A DNA stretch of 64,000 nt from Aporrectodea caliginosa (lineage: Eukaryota > Annelida > Clitellata > Crassiclitellata > Lumbricidae), in contig JACEVL010000130.1 of the NCBI GenBank assembly GCA_020284085.1, forward strand, positions 2,785,908-2,849,907. Direction: 5' to 3'. A program made the translations under genes and the position numbers. How positions within the stretch are numbered: the stretch's first letter is position 1; every line of letters begins with the position of its first letter. Shown here piece by piece: positions 43,879 to 57,700 of the stretch. Below the pieces are notes generated by a model, which did not search any database, had not been told where the DNA came from, and worked only from the letters and a program-made list of their open reading frames with translations.

Positions 43879-46800
43879 ATGGTGAAGAAGACAAAGAAAG
43901 ATGAAAAAGGACCTCCAAAGGACCATGTATGATCATTTCTTTTTTACAATGATAACGTGGTTTAAGTGTTGAGCATTTTACCAGCTGCTGACACACTAAC
44001 TGCAGCCCATTGTTCATGGAAATGTGTGCTAACTGTAGAAAATTGGTTGTTACCTTTGAAAGATTAATATGGCTGACCTGTTTCAGTAAACTGTGACATG
44101 AATGATTTCTTCAGGCCACCTACAAATTAGGAGTTATCACTTATACTTCAAGTATAACATTTATTATTCATTCAGAGCATTCATATGGAGCCTCATCAAG
44201 ATATGCTGTACTAAACCAAAAGGTGATTGTGGTGAGAGAATTAAATAAAAAACATAGAGGCACTTATTGATTTTAAGTTTAAGCACAAAGTAAAGGTAAA
44301 ATGTGCATGCTATACATGAAAATGTTTGGTGATTGCTACGATTTAACATGCCTCTCTTACCTGCGTTCCTTGTCTGGCTCATTGAGATATTTTTCATTAT
44401 GCAGTTTGATCCTTTGCTGGTCGAGAGTAGCCAAGCCGGAACTGTTGTATTGATGTTGGACAGTACTGAAGAGGAGATACTTCTGAAGTCCACACAAGCA
44501 ATTTATAATTTTGTCCAGAAATGTAAGTCTTCAAATATCGATAAAAAATATAAGTTTTTTTATGTTGAAATATTGGAAAAAAAATAAAACATTATGTGCA
44601 AATAGACAATCAAATTTTGTAATAATATTTTTATGAATACCGGTAATGTAACATGGCAAAACTTATCTTGCCTGTCGATATTCTTGACCTTTGGTTGGAA
44701 TTAAGGATAACAGAATTTACCATCATCATAATTATCATCATCGTTGTCATCATCATCATCATCATTATCCTCTTCATAACTTTTTGCATATTATTGTTGC
44801 CACTGTTGCTAAATTGGTCCATAAAATTGCAGATCTGTGGCCATTCTGCTGTATCAGTGTTTTTACAAACTTCGGTCAGTTTGTCTTGATTTTCACTGTG
44901 TAGATTGTAGAGGTGTATTATTTGCAAAAAGTTTTCTGAATTCTGGTTTCCTTTTTAAGGTGATGCTAACAAGAAGCTGCTCTTGGAACTTGGTTCAATT
45001 CCTCAGCTGCTGAAGTTAGTTCAGAGTGAGAACCGTGGTATCCATAGAAATGCATGCATGGCACTTGGTACCATGTCTAAACTCCGTAAGTGCAGCCAAG
45101 ACTTCTTTACACTTTACCTACTTCCTTCCACTTTTTGATCAAGGTTACTCTACTGGACTTGTCGAAATTTCATTACATTTGAATATATTAGATTAAACTT
45201 ATGAATTTTCTGTGTATATTTAAGAAATTGCTAATTGAAAACATTTTGAATGAGAATTTTTACTTAACAATACGGTACTTATGTATACCTTTGTAACTTT
45301 TTTTCAGCTGAAGTGGGAAAAGTTTTGAAGAAATTTGATGAAACAATTCCAGCCATGATTCACCTTTTGAATCCTGATGGTAGCTATCATCGATATACTC
45401 TATAATTATATCTTGTTTGCAATTTTTAAGTATCTCTTGTTGCAATATTGTTCAGGTATATAGTAATATGAGTATAAGCAAATAGTCAGGAAACTGGTAT
45501 GACTTCGGTGCTTTAGTCTAAATATGTGGCCTCAGAAGAAAATATGGACCACTTATAATTAATCGTGGTCTTTGGAAAAAGGTCATTTTCCAGCTGATCT
45601 AGTGAGCAACAAATTGTCCATTTTCTCTGCAAGTGTCACTTGCAGTGTGGACTTTGTTAATGCAAAATCATTGGGGAATATTCCTTATGATGCAGTCTGT
45701 AAATCAAATCACACATGAGAAGAGATAATGCTGAAAACGTTGCTATTTAGCACTACACTGCAGTTATAGTACAGCACTTTTACCAATAGAGCATGTTAAG
45801 TTAATAGCCTTGGGAACATATCATCACTTTGCATCAAACAACATGCTCAGTAATTGAAATACATGTAATTTAATTACGTAATTGAATTACAAGTTCTCTA
45901 ATTGTAATTATAATTGAATAACATTTTAAGTCCAGTAATTGTAATTGTATTTCAATTACAATATTGCATGTAATTTGTAAGTGAATGAAGTGTAAATTAT
46001 GAATTACTTTGATAAAGTCAGCAACGATGCCAGCCTGCTGGTTTGACCTAGGCCACCCCTTTAATTGAATAAACTACCCTGCATCATGATTGTTTATAAT
46101 ATCATAGGTAAGTAGAGTATTTCAATGTTTCAGAGGAGGCTGTGGTTCATGAATATGCTGCTCTGTGTCTTGCAAACATGGCTAAGCATTTCTCAGGAAT
46201 CTGTCAAATTCGTGAAAACAATGGATTGGAGGGCCTCGTTCGATGTCTCCACTCTTCAGATCAGGATGTCAAGAATAATGCACTCGGAGTTATAACCCTT
46301 ATGCTTGAGGCAAGGCATTTCATTACGTAGTTGCAATGGGTCTTTATTCGATATGTAATTTATTTTCAAAATCAATCATACATTTTTTTATTTATCTTGA
46401 ACAATTTTCTGAAGCACTATCAGTAAATAAATTTTATACTGACTATACTATCACATTCATTTCACATTTCTCTGTATTTTTGTTATTTACTCTGTGATGT
46501 CAGGTGTGTGTCTTGGTCTAATGTAGAGAGTGACACGGGGACAAAATTTGTCTCCATCCCCACCCCATCCCCATGAGGTCTGTCCCCATCCCCACCCCGT
46601 CCCCATAAGGTGTGTTCCCGTCCCCATTCCCATCCCAATGAGGCAAAATAAGAAGATAAAAATGCTCTTGCACAAAAAAGCAGTTCTATTAATATCTTAA
46701 GTTTTTTAATACAGAATCCTTAGCTGAAGTTGAAAAGATGTCGAATATTGAAGGATTTCAATTATATAGCCTTATGACTTGACATTCTATGCAGACTTTG

Positions 46801-48703
46801 TTAGCTTAACGTATAATCATTACTACAGTGGACAAAGTTATCACCGTTACCGCGGTAAATACCGTGCACTTGTATTTCCATCCCCACGGTAATACCGCAT
46901 GCCTTGCTACCATCCCCACGGTATTACCGCCTCTTCTGACACCATTACCGTGGATTTTACCGCGGTAACCACGGTATTACCGCTTTCCGCATTATCGTGT
47001 CACTCTCTAGTCTAATGGTCAACATGCTTGACTATCAACCAGGAGGTGGGGTTAAAATGTTGCAATGACAGATATTTCAAGATTTCTGTTTCATTGGTGC
47101 CCCTAGCTAACTCAGTTCTAAACTGAGTAAATCAACAGTAATGAGGTTAAGAAAATGGTTGCTAATACTTATACCATGGGTTGCTCTTCTTACTTTGTGG
47201 TTATTTGATGTTTGAGATTCCTGTGGCCTTCAGAATCTGCATTGGTGACTGACTTCGTGTTCATTGTTTTGTGCAGAAGATTGGATATTGTTTAGCAGCT
47301 AATAATTATTTATTGTAGGATTACCAAACTAAGACAGCAATCCGGGAACTTCATGGATTTCCTCCGATTCTGGAGCTGCTCAGGTCTGAATATCCAGACA
47401 TACAACTGAAGGCTTTGAATGCACTGCAGAGGATTACAGAAGAAGGTCTGGCATACAGTTCATTCAAACAGTCTTCTCACCTAAATGACGTTAAGTTTCA
47501 TTTAGAACAAAGGGTTCATCTATAGGCAAACAATATAAATACAAATAGACCTCCTTTGGCAGCCCAGAAGTATGCACACAACCATTCTACAGCACATCAG
47601 TTGATGCTTATGAGGGACTTGCTCCTGGTCTGTATACAGTAACTGTCTTGGAGGGGGCTTGAACCCATAATCCCTATGTTACAAGCTGAGTGCTGTGACA
47701 GTTGGATGCCATGCCCAAAGTAGGCCTATACTCAGATGACTGGAAAAGTCGCTGTGGTGGGCTTTTGCACATGTGGTCCAACTGGTCCATATGAAAATTT
47801 ATGGAATTGATAGTCAACACTGTTTCCAGAGGTCCTGGACTGCACAACTTCAAGAATAAGGAACAATGATGGGTGGTGATGACCACAGCATGTCATTATT
47901 CATAAGATATTCTGCATATTAAAGTTACATCAGTTAATTAACTGTTTCATCCATTTATTCTTCACGCAGTTTATTCTGTTCGTTGTAGTTCCAAACAGAA
48001 CAGCCCTTCGTGAATTGGGTGCATTAGCTCAGCTGGTGGATTTCGTGGGAACACCCGTCTACAGTGACTTTCACGTGCTTGCCATTAATATACTCGGAAA
48101 CTGTTTTGAAGATGCTGAAACTATCAAGGTCTCTATCTTCTGTATTTGTCTTTTAAAATCTTTTTATGTACCCTGGACCTTCACTATAATATAGGATTTG
48201 GTATCCATATTAAATACCACATTATGGCAAGGGCTGCATTAAACTTGCATTAAATTGGCAACCATGTACATGTCTGTGTAATTGTAAGTGCCAATTTATG
48301 TAGCTCCTCTTTAATAAAACTCATCAGAGATGCTCCCAACCTGATTACACAAGGGCATGATTGACAGAATGGTCTTCATCCGCTTGTGAAACTAGAGGTG
48401 TAGAAAGTAGAAGAAGCTCATATCATAGATTGCATGGGAGCCTGTTCCAAAATGAGGGGACCACTTCAAAGTCTCATTGTTGCATTATGGAATTGTGTGA
48501 CAGCGGGAAACCAGATTACCATGTGTTGCAGAACAAAGATTTACGTCCAGGTAATGATGTCACTGGGATATAGCTCTGTAAGGTTGGATGGAGCGCAATT
48601 GGCCAAGCAGCTATGCATCAGCATAAGGATCTTAATTGCATGAGCAGCCATGTAACTGTGTATTTGCAGACGCAGGCTGACTTACTTGCTGTTCTGCATT
48701 CAT

Positions 48704-48788
<85 letters not shown>

Positions 48789-51700
48789 TACATACATACA
48801 TGCACATATGTAGCAACATATGAACATATAGCTACATGATTTGTGCTATCAATGCTTTACCTGTAAGTACCGGTAATTAATTCCAAGACTTGGTGCCACA
48901 CAGGTTATCAAAGAAAATGGAGTGCTTTCCAGATTGATTGCTATTGTAACCGATGTTCCACCTCCTCCTCCTCCAAAGCAAGATGACAAAAAATCAAGGA
49001 AAGACAAGACATTGTCAAGAGCCGGTACAAAGAACAAAGTCATTGGTCAGTCACATCTGATTTCTTGCATTGAATCAGATAAATTATGCAGTATATTGCT
49101 TAATCAGTTACTAGTGCCTAACCTGGGCCTTACTCAGAAACCAATAATTAAGGCTTTTTGCCTTAATTGCCGATAAAGAAAATAGTTGTCTGATTTCTGT
49201 AGGTGTTGAAAAAGAAAAATGAAATATAGTTTCAAAGTTCTCTCTCTCTCTCTCTTCAACCGTCCTCGATACGAGGGTTGGTCGCATTGTAGACGATTCT
49301 TCTCCATCCTCTCCTGTTCTCGGTTTCTCGCAGCAACCAACCTTTCCGTTGATAATTCCAACCATTCGCCCACATTGTCCATCCACCTCTTCCTTGGTTT
49401 CCCTCTTGCTCTTGCTCCCGGTACTGTTCCTTGCATAATTTCTTTCTCTAGACATTCACCTTGTTTCCTCATTATATGCCCAAAGTAAGACATCTTTCTT
49501 CTTTTGATTGATTCCAGTAAATTCCTTTCCACTCCCGCCGTCTCTAACACCCATTCATTTGTTTTTTCTCTATCCATGATATACCCAGTATTTTTCGTAT
49601 GCATTTCATTTCAAATGCTTTTATTCTCTCGTCATCCCTCTTTTTGATTGTCCAGCTCTCGCAGCCATACATCATCACTGGCCATATAAGTGTCCTCATT
49701 AATTTAATCTTTGTGTTAATTTTTATGTTATGGCTTTTCCACAGTTTCATCAGATCTACTCCTATTCCAAGTCCTCTTGCAGTTCTTATTCTTATCTCCC
49801 TGCTGCAATCCACGTCTTCTGTTATGAGTGATCCTAAGTACACGAAGGTTTCCACTTGTTCTATCATACTATCTTGTACTTTGATGTTGCATTGATTCCC
49901 ATTTAGTGCCATACACTTTGTTTTACCTATGTTGATCTCTAAGCCCTTTTTTCACCCTTCAAAGTTACTCTGCCTATTTATTACAATTTCTTTTCTCTTA
50001 AATTACTAAATTACTTGCTGAATAGTTACTTGATGTCATTATTCCTGAGCAGTACTATTGAACCCTGGATTAAGATGGCTCAGACGACATAAATGTAGTT
50101 TTAGTAAAAGTTTGCAATCTCAGTTTTATACATCTCAAAAAAGGTGAATCAAAACTGGAATTGATCAGCACAGTTATTTAACCCAATGAGTCAAATGAGC
50201 AAATCCCTCCATCCTCAATGCCTTATACCTGTTGCAATTCATATTTTAAGTTAAGGTAACTAACTCTTGATTTTAGTTTCTTATAATTATCTATTTTAAT
50301 TAATTTTATAATTATCTGCTTTCTTTAGTTCATGATAATGTTTTCCTGCATATATTTTCTTCAATGTCAGACAGCGATAATGAGTTGAACGGTAATTAGT
50401 TTGTTAATTAGCCTTTTATTTTGGATAGTTTTGGGTGGCACTTGCATGTGTTTGAGTAGTGCTGGATGGTATTTCAACCTTCTAGTTTTTCCGATTATAA
50501 CTTTGTCTAAACTTTGTCTAATCATCATTGGTCAGTTTAAACGGTTTTATTAACAAACAGATTTTAGAAGTTGTTCATTGAAATTATGTGTGCGAGAGTG
50601 TAATAACATAATTATGTTTACATGTTTAGGCTATGTATATGTGTGTGTATATGTATATGTGTGTGTATATGTATGTCCACAGTCCATATGTTTGCGTGTG
50701 TGCGCATGAATGCAGAATAGCATGTGTGCCTGAATGTGTGTGAAATACGGCTTCAAGGACAATTGAGTAATGTGTACTGGTATCAGGCTAAATTAGTAAA
50801 TAAGTAAGTTGTTGGAATAGAAACAGAGTAAATGAAAGTAAGGCCCTGTATTAGTCAGTTGATATATTAGTTAATCTAAATTAAGTTGATGGTATTAATA
50901 AAAATGTTGCATATTACTAGTATACTATCAAATTACAACATAATGTATAACTAATATATTGAAACATTGTTTTATATGTAATTTTGCATGATTCGTTGGT
51001 AGGAACTATAGTTGGACCAACTGTGCAGTCTTTTTCTCTAAACTGCTATTATATGGTGTTCAGTAGTTTTTCGGGAACAGATTTCATGCTGTTGTAGTGT
51101 TTTTTTGCATTCATTACTTTAGTCACTGATATTCCCATGTTCAAAGCTTGTTTTTAATGTGGCTTTTATCCATATGGCTTCTCTTGGGTAACTTTAACAC
51201 TAAGCTGAACACTGAGTGATCACATAAATTATTTTGCACAAAGTGTTTTGCACAACATTTAGCCAATTGAAGGATCTCCTTAGAGTCTGTTCAAGGGCCA
51301 ACTTGCATGGATACAGATTTATAGCAATTTTTGTGATGCAGTGCTTGAGATCACTGTGCAAAGTCATCATTCTAAGCTACAGCAGCAGGCACAGATTCTG
51401 TCTTAATTCTTAGTTCTGTCAACAGTTTATGATGTCTGCTTTTGTACCTCAGCAACTGCCTTCCTCATACCGGTAACTAAAAAAATTGTGTCTTAACGGG
51501 TTTATTGCAACATAACAAGAGACATGCCATCTGCACCGGAACTGCTGATAACTACATTCTAACTACACTAATGTGTGCTATTAGCAGCCATTAGTTTAAG
51601 AATGTAGCTGCTTTTAATTATACTATGTTAAGAGCAATTGAATGGCAATAGGGTCATAGAATTAAAATGGAGGAATCAGAGTGTTTTTGATATAGATACT

Positions 51701-54700
51701 TCAAGCTGACAGAGGGAAAAGTTCTGGTAAATGATGTAATTATTTTTAGATGAAAAAAGTCCAAGCAAGTCCTCTTTGGATGATGCGACTCAGATTGTTC
51801 CAACTCTACCCGAAGTAAAGGAGAAGATCTCATTGGCTGTCATGCGTGTAGCAAAGAATGGTCAGTAAGAGCATCCATGTCGAAATGATTCACTTTGTAG
51901 GTGGTTCAGTAGATAGTGTAGTGATTAGTGTACCGGACTGTCAATCAAGCAGTCAGGGGTTCAATCCCTGCCAGGGCAGACAGTTTGTTGAGGTTTCTGT
52001 TCCACCTTTGCTCCCTAGCCAACTCGGCTATAATGAATACACTGACTGTACACTGTCGATGGGAAAATGAGATGGTGAGGGAGAGGATTGATTACCCACC
52101 CTCATATGCAGCGGCTACGAAAATGAAGATGCTAACACTTCATACCCAGGGCTGCCTCAGGGCTAGCGTAAGGGACTGCTCTTCTTCTTCAGTATTTTTC
52201 AGTTGGAATGAGAGTGTCCTGTGCATCCTGATATGGGAAACGTGAGCTTTGGCTTTCAGGAGGAATTAAATCACGTCCTGATTTCAGAGGATTTTGGGTT
52301 TTTGCCATGTGCTGCTGTATTCTCACTAAAGATCTTCCTTGCTTATTGCAACTGTTCATTAATGACTGGTTTGGAAGTAGACCTGTTTTATAGTAGACTG
52401 TATTCATCCAGAGCTTTCAAAATGTCCCAGGTATAAAGTGCTGTTCATTTGAAAATATGTGGGCATAGTAAATTAGCAAACTATAATAAGTAAATGTTAA
52501 TTACTAGAACTCATTTTAATCTTGAAGACTGTAACCTATAAAATGAACCACTCTTGGCCTGTTAGTTTGCCACTGTTGACGCCTTCTGTGTTAGGTTTTG
52601 ATGTCACGAGGTAAAGTTAATATGACTGAAAATATGTAGTTGGTTTCTTATTGTAGCCGAAATTCGGAAGCTGCTGCAGGAGCATGAAGTGGAGAAGATG
52701 CTGATCTTGTTTCTCAGTCATCCAGATGCAAAGGTGCAGATTGCTGCAGCTCAGGCCACGAGGATCATGGCCGAGAACCTATTAAGTCGAGACTGCACTG
52801 GGAAGTGGGGTAAGTGCCTTCATTGTAATGTAGGGTAAGTGCATGCATTGTCATCTAAGGTAAGTGCTTACACTTGCAAGTGAGGTACCGGTAACTTCCT
52901 TAACCCTCATCTGTGGTAAGTGCCTAAACTCTACCAACCCTGACACAACAGCCTTTTTTTAATCAATGTGTGTGTATTTTTTATGTTTTAGCCAAATGAA
53001 AGGCTGTTAACTATTTCTTATTAATTTGTCACCATTCTTTGTCTTCTTCTTTCTTCTTCCGGTTCTCTGCCCTCATATGTCCAATGGCGCCATTCCTCCC
53101 GGTCCTCAGCCTCCATCTTCATTTTACCGTATCCGTTCTTCTCCATCGTCCAGTCCAGTAGCATTATTCTTGGTCTTTCTCTTGTCCTTTCTCTTGTCAT
53201 TTTCCCCTCCATTCTCCCCTCAAATACGTTTCTTGTTAGAGAGTTACCCCTCATTATGTGTCCAATCCATTTCTTTTGACGTTTTGTAATTATCTTTATC
53301 ATGGATCTTTCCTCCCCCACCATTTTCAGTACTTCTTCATTTGTTTCGTGTTCTTTCCAGCTTACCTTACATAAACCAGTTTCTCTAAAACAAATGATTG
53401 ATTACCGGAATTTGTTTTAAGCATGAACTAGACAACTTTGAGTTTGAATTGCATTTGTAGGTGGCATACCACCTTTAGTGAAGATGACGGTTGATGGTTC
53501 AGATGATGCTAAAGAAGCTGCAGTCATGGCTTTGAATCTTCTAACGACAGGAAATGACTTCAACTGCCAGTGAGAATGGAAATTTAATTTAATTGTCTCT
53601 TGGTCAAAATGTTCTCATCTGTGTTCTGTGTTTACTGTTAAGAGCTTAACACAGTTGATAATTCATAATCTGTTGAATGTTTTTACAAGTAACTTAAGTT
53701 AATGTATCTAGCAATGACTGAAGCCTCATCTCAAAAGAATGGACCGTCTAGAATTCTAATGTTATGTTTTATACGCTGCTGGACATCAACCTTTGTTCTT
53801 GTCAAGACTTTATTGATTGTTTTTGAGTGAAACACGTACATAATTTGATGCTCAGAACAATATTCTCGAGAAATTTCTGAATTCTATTGCAAATATGTAA
53901 ATCAACTACATATTAAGTTTTAGAGTGCTTAAACATCTATCTACATGCACAAGAACTTCCCCAAAATTGCATAATTGCTCCCACAATCAAGCTCAAAGGT
54001 TGCCATAAATTTTGAGTGGGGAGGAGTACATTATTTAGTAATATATGGTCATAAGATTTTTGCAAATTCCATGTGCTACCGTGGTATTGGCTGGGGATAA
54101 ATAGCTCATGAACCTTGTTACTGTATACACCTATGATGTGAGAATCAGTATACAATGTATGGTGTGAATGTTCCATTCATTTGTGGTCATCTGGTTTCTT
54201 ATTTTAGGGAAGTGGCCAGATCAGGAGGATTGGTGTCTCTGTTGTTTCTGCTATCGTCATCACGAGAAATTACACTGACGTATGCACTTGGGACTATGGT
54301 AAACCTGGCAAAGGAAGATGATTTACGGCAACAAATCCTTCAGAACAAACTTATTCCAGCGCTTGTCAAGCCACTTTCATCACAGTATGTTAGGTTATAT
54401 GTATAAGCAGAACCGAAGGAGAATCGTAGGCGAAGCTTAAGCTGAAACGTATTTTCTATGTAATAGACTTATAGTTGATCACTTGCTTTGTAATTCTGAG
54501 TGTGCAGGATATTGTTGTGTGCATGCATGCGTCTAGACAACATAAGTACCTTTTAAGTACATCACAAAAGCTCTAACTGTTCCAATAAATGATTTCAAAA
54601 TAATTAAGAACAAAAACTTAATCATTTAGTGAACATTCAGATTACAAATCATTCAGATTACTAGAAGAGTTGCCACCGGTGAGCTCCCACAGACATGTAC

Positions 54701-57700
54701 AACTCAAAAGCAAATGTTAAAAGACGCTGTCCAGGCACTCCTCTGACACCAGGTCTGTGAAGCAGAACATTTTTCACAGCTGGCAACTATTCTTAGAGCT
54801 TACCAAAGTTGATCAATCAGCACCAATCCAAGGACTCTTGTGGCCTTTACTGGTCCAGTCTTAAAACCCTGAAATCCTGGAAGAATGAATTCATAGTGGC
54901 GAGACCCTGACTATAAATGTCAGAACACTTCACCTCTTGCTATCTCTCCACAGGCCTTTTAGTCAAAACTGAAGACACTGCTCTTTCACAAATCGTATCT
55001 TGATTCCTCCTCTTCCCCTTACTTCCCTCGCTGTTTCAATTCTAAATGCCACTCACCTTTGCCGTGTGATTGTGTGTCTGATCCTTTTGGATCCTGACCT
55101 GGAACTGTCTACACCCACCCACCTATCAATTATGTTTTGAATAAGCATCTGTGAATAAGTTGGTTCCTGCAACTTTGTAGAAATTTTGAGATTACGATTC
55201 TTTGTTGACTTTATACCACAAGTTTGTAAATAGCTTGATTTAGATGCTGAAGATTAGTTTCTATCTTTCTTGTGGGTTATTCCTAGGAGTTGTGATGTGC
55301 AGGCCAAAGCAGCTCTGGCTGTTGCTGCTTTCATTCTTACACCAGAGCACAGACAGCAGGTTCGAAAGATTCTTTTCTTTTAAGTGTATAATTGTAAATG
55401 TAAACATTTTTCTATAGCAACAGTATGGCCTCGACCCTGAATTGATCAGGTGAGATTATTCGCCACCACTACCTGTTTGAATGGGTGCCAATGACATTTA
55501 TGGTCCCTGTGTAGGCCTACAGACCATGCTAGCCCGAGATTCAAAATTCGTCAGGTGTATGAGACCTGAACCTTTATCTATTAAGCACTGAACAAGTTCA
55601 CATGCTGGCTAATATTCAACTGCAGACTTGTTATTCTATTAGCTACATAATACACTACAGGGTCTTTTTGAAACCACAGGCAATGGTTTAAGGTTCCAGA
55701 GAACTCTACACTATATATTTAAGGCTCTATCTTTTTGTTTCATATGCATCTTTTTACATATGAACGACATAAATATTTTATAAATGAAACATACACAACT
55801 GGACTACATCTGTAAGGCCAAAAAATGAGTTTCTTAAGCCACCTCATTCATTTTGGCACTAGGTGTGCTGCTGCTGTTTGTGTCACCCCAAAAAAGAAAT
55901 TTCTGTTTGACTTGCTGAACATCTCACAGCATCCAAGCATTTACATTTAAAAGGAGAGGAGGGAATAAGGAGTCTAACAAGGCCCCACAATAACTGATCT
56001 ACGTTACACCAATGCATTTCATGTGAAATTCCATTGGAAATTACAGGTTCAGTTGTTGACTGAATTTCAGTGCTATTAGTGTTGGCTTGAGCATGTGTTC
56101 ATTTTGTTTTGTTTCTCAATGTAGTTCATTGAAGTGACTGGTATGCAGTCGCTGGTCCTGCTGCTGGATTCTTCAAGTGATGAGGTGCGTCGTAATTCAA
56201 CTAAGGCCATTACAGTACTCACCGAAGACATGCCAACTGCAGAGGAAATATGTCGACTTGGGTAAACCCATTGCAATTCTGTTTTAGGACTTTACCTAAT
56301 GTAATGCAACATAAATCTCTACAATTTCTTAGTGCAACACAAAACCCACATTACGGAGACAAGTTTATGCACTGGCATTATATCAAATCAAGTCCCCAAG
56401 AGCCAGATTTTTTGGTCTGTTTCAGTGCATGGTCAGAATCCAGGGGGAATGAAGCCAAGGAGATGGAGTGGTGCTATGGTAGAAATCATTGGTGGTAGTG
56501 GTAAGAGGTTTGTGCAGGAGTGGTACCAGGATAGGATAGCTGGAAAAGTTTGGTTTTCAGTCTGAGTGGAAAGCTGCAGAAGAAAGGATGAGCGGGGGAG
56601 TGTTGAGATCTAAACTGTCTTGCCATTTGTATTGGATGCTGCGGTCACATAGTAAACTTTTAACGTTAGTGAACAATTCAATCTGCGTTTGAGAGAGCTG
56701 TAAAAAATTCTTGTTAGCAAGCTTACTTAGTTGCTTACTCTTATAGCTGTCTATCTGTTGGTCTGTTGTACACAATCTGATTATAAATAACAGTTCTCAA
56801 ATTCTGTTATAGTAAATTAGAGTCCAGTAAAACTTGAATGAGATCATAAGTACGTTCAGCAATGCGGTGACAATTTTTAAGTGCAAAGAGCAGTTACATT
56901 TGGTACCTGTTGAGTATGTAACATGATCTAATCTAACTTCTTCCATAGTGCCATTATCATAATGCATCAAGCATCAGTGGTTGTTCCAAGTGAAATTATA
57001 GTCAAAGTCAAAATCCATTAGAGAATTGAACAGGTCAAAATACATGTGTGAATGATTTGATGAAATCTGTGGTGAAAATCAATCTGATAATTGCGTTTTT
57101 TTTAAATTGTTGCAGAGGCTTAGACATTTTACGACATCTAAAGACTTTGGACACAATGAGAAATGCATTTACAGACGAAGCATTCGTGAAGTTGTTGGAA
57201 CACAATCTGTCGGCCAAATATGGTCTCATCGGAAAATTGTGTGAGTTTACATATACGGTAATGACACACATCACAGATATCTGTGGGCGTTTTTGAGTAG
57301 TAAGGCGAGTACTGTGGAATAACCTCTAAAGGCATTAGATGACAAAGCCATCAAAACAGTTTTATCTACTTTAGATTTCCTTTAATCAAAAAGCATAACA
57401 GTTAACGAATAGTTAAAAAAACTTGTAGATCTAGTTGAACATGGCTACTCAAAGGTTCTTAGACCAGGAGCTAGGTCTTGTGGCTGAAATGGAAAAATCC
57501 ATTTAACAGTAGCAGTTAACCACATTCATTCCAAGAGTGAAGCCCCAAATGCTGTTGTGGTCACCATTTATAACGTTACTGCTCTTGGTAATGGTGTCAT
57601 GTAAATGTCATTGCAATTGCATCTCTGTTGATGATAGGTCCTAAAGATCTAATCACGGATGGATTCTACGACATGGGAAGAGTGAGACATGGAAACCGAT

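Larger units (their letters stand above)
46310..47318 (+). other. ARMC3: GC-AG intron 5 of ARMC3
   Basis: The donor is GAG|GCAAGG and the acceptor TTATTGTAG. The phase-0 join gives LMLEDYQTK, matching the ARMC3 segment between two ARM repeats. The intron hosts a SINE split by a hAT-type MITE. Confidence 0.8.
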
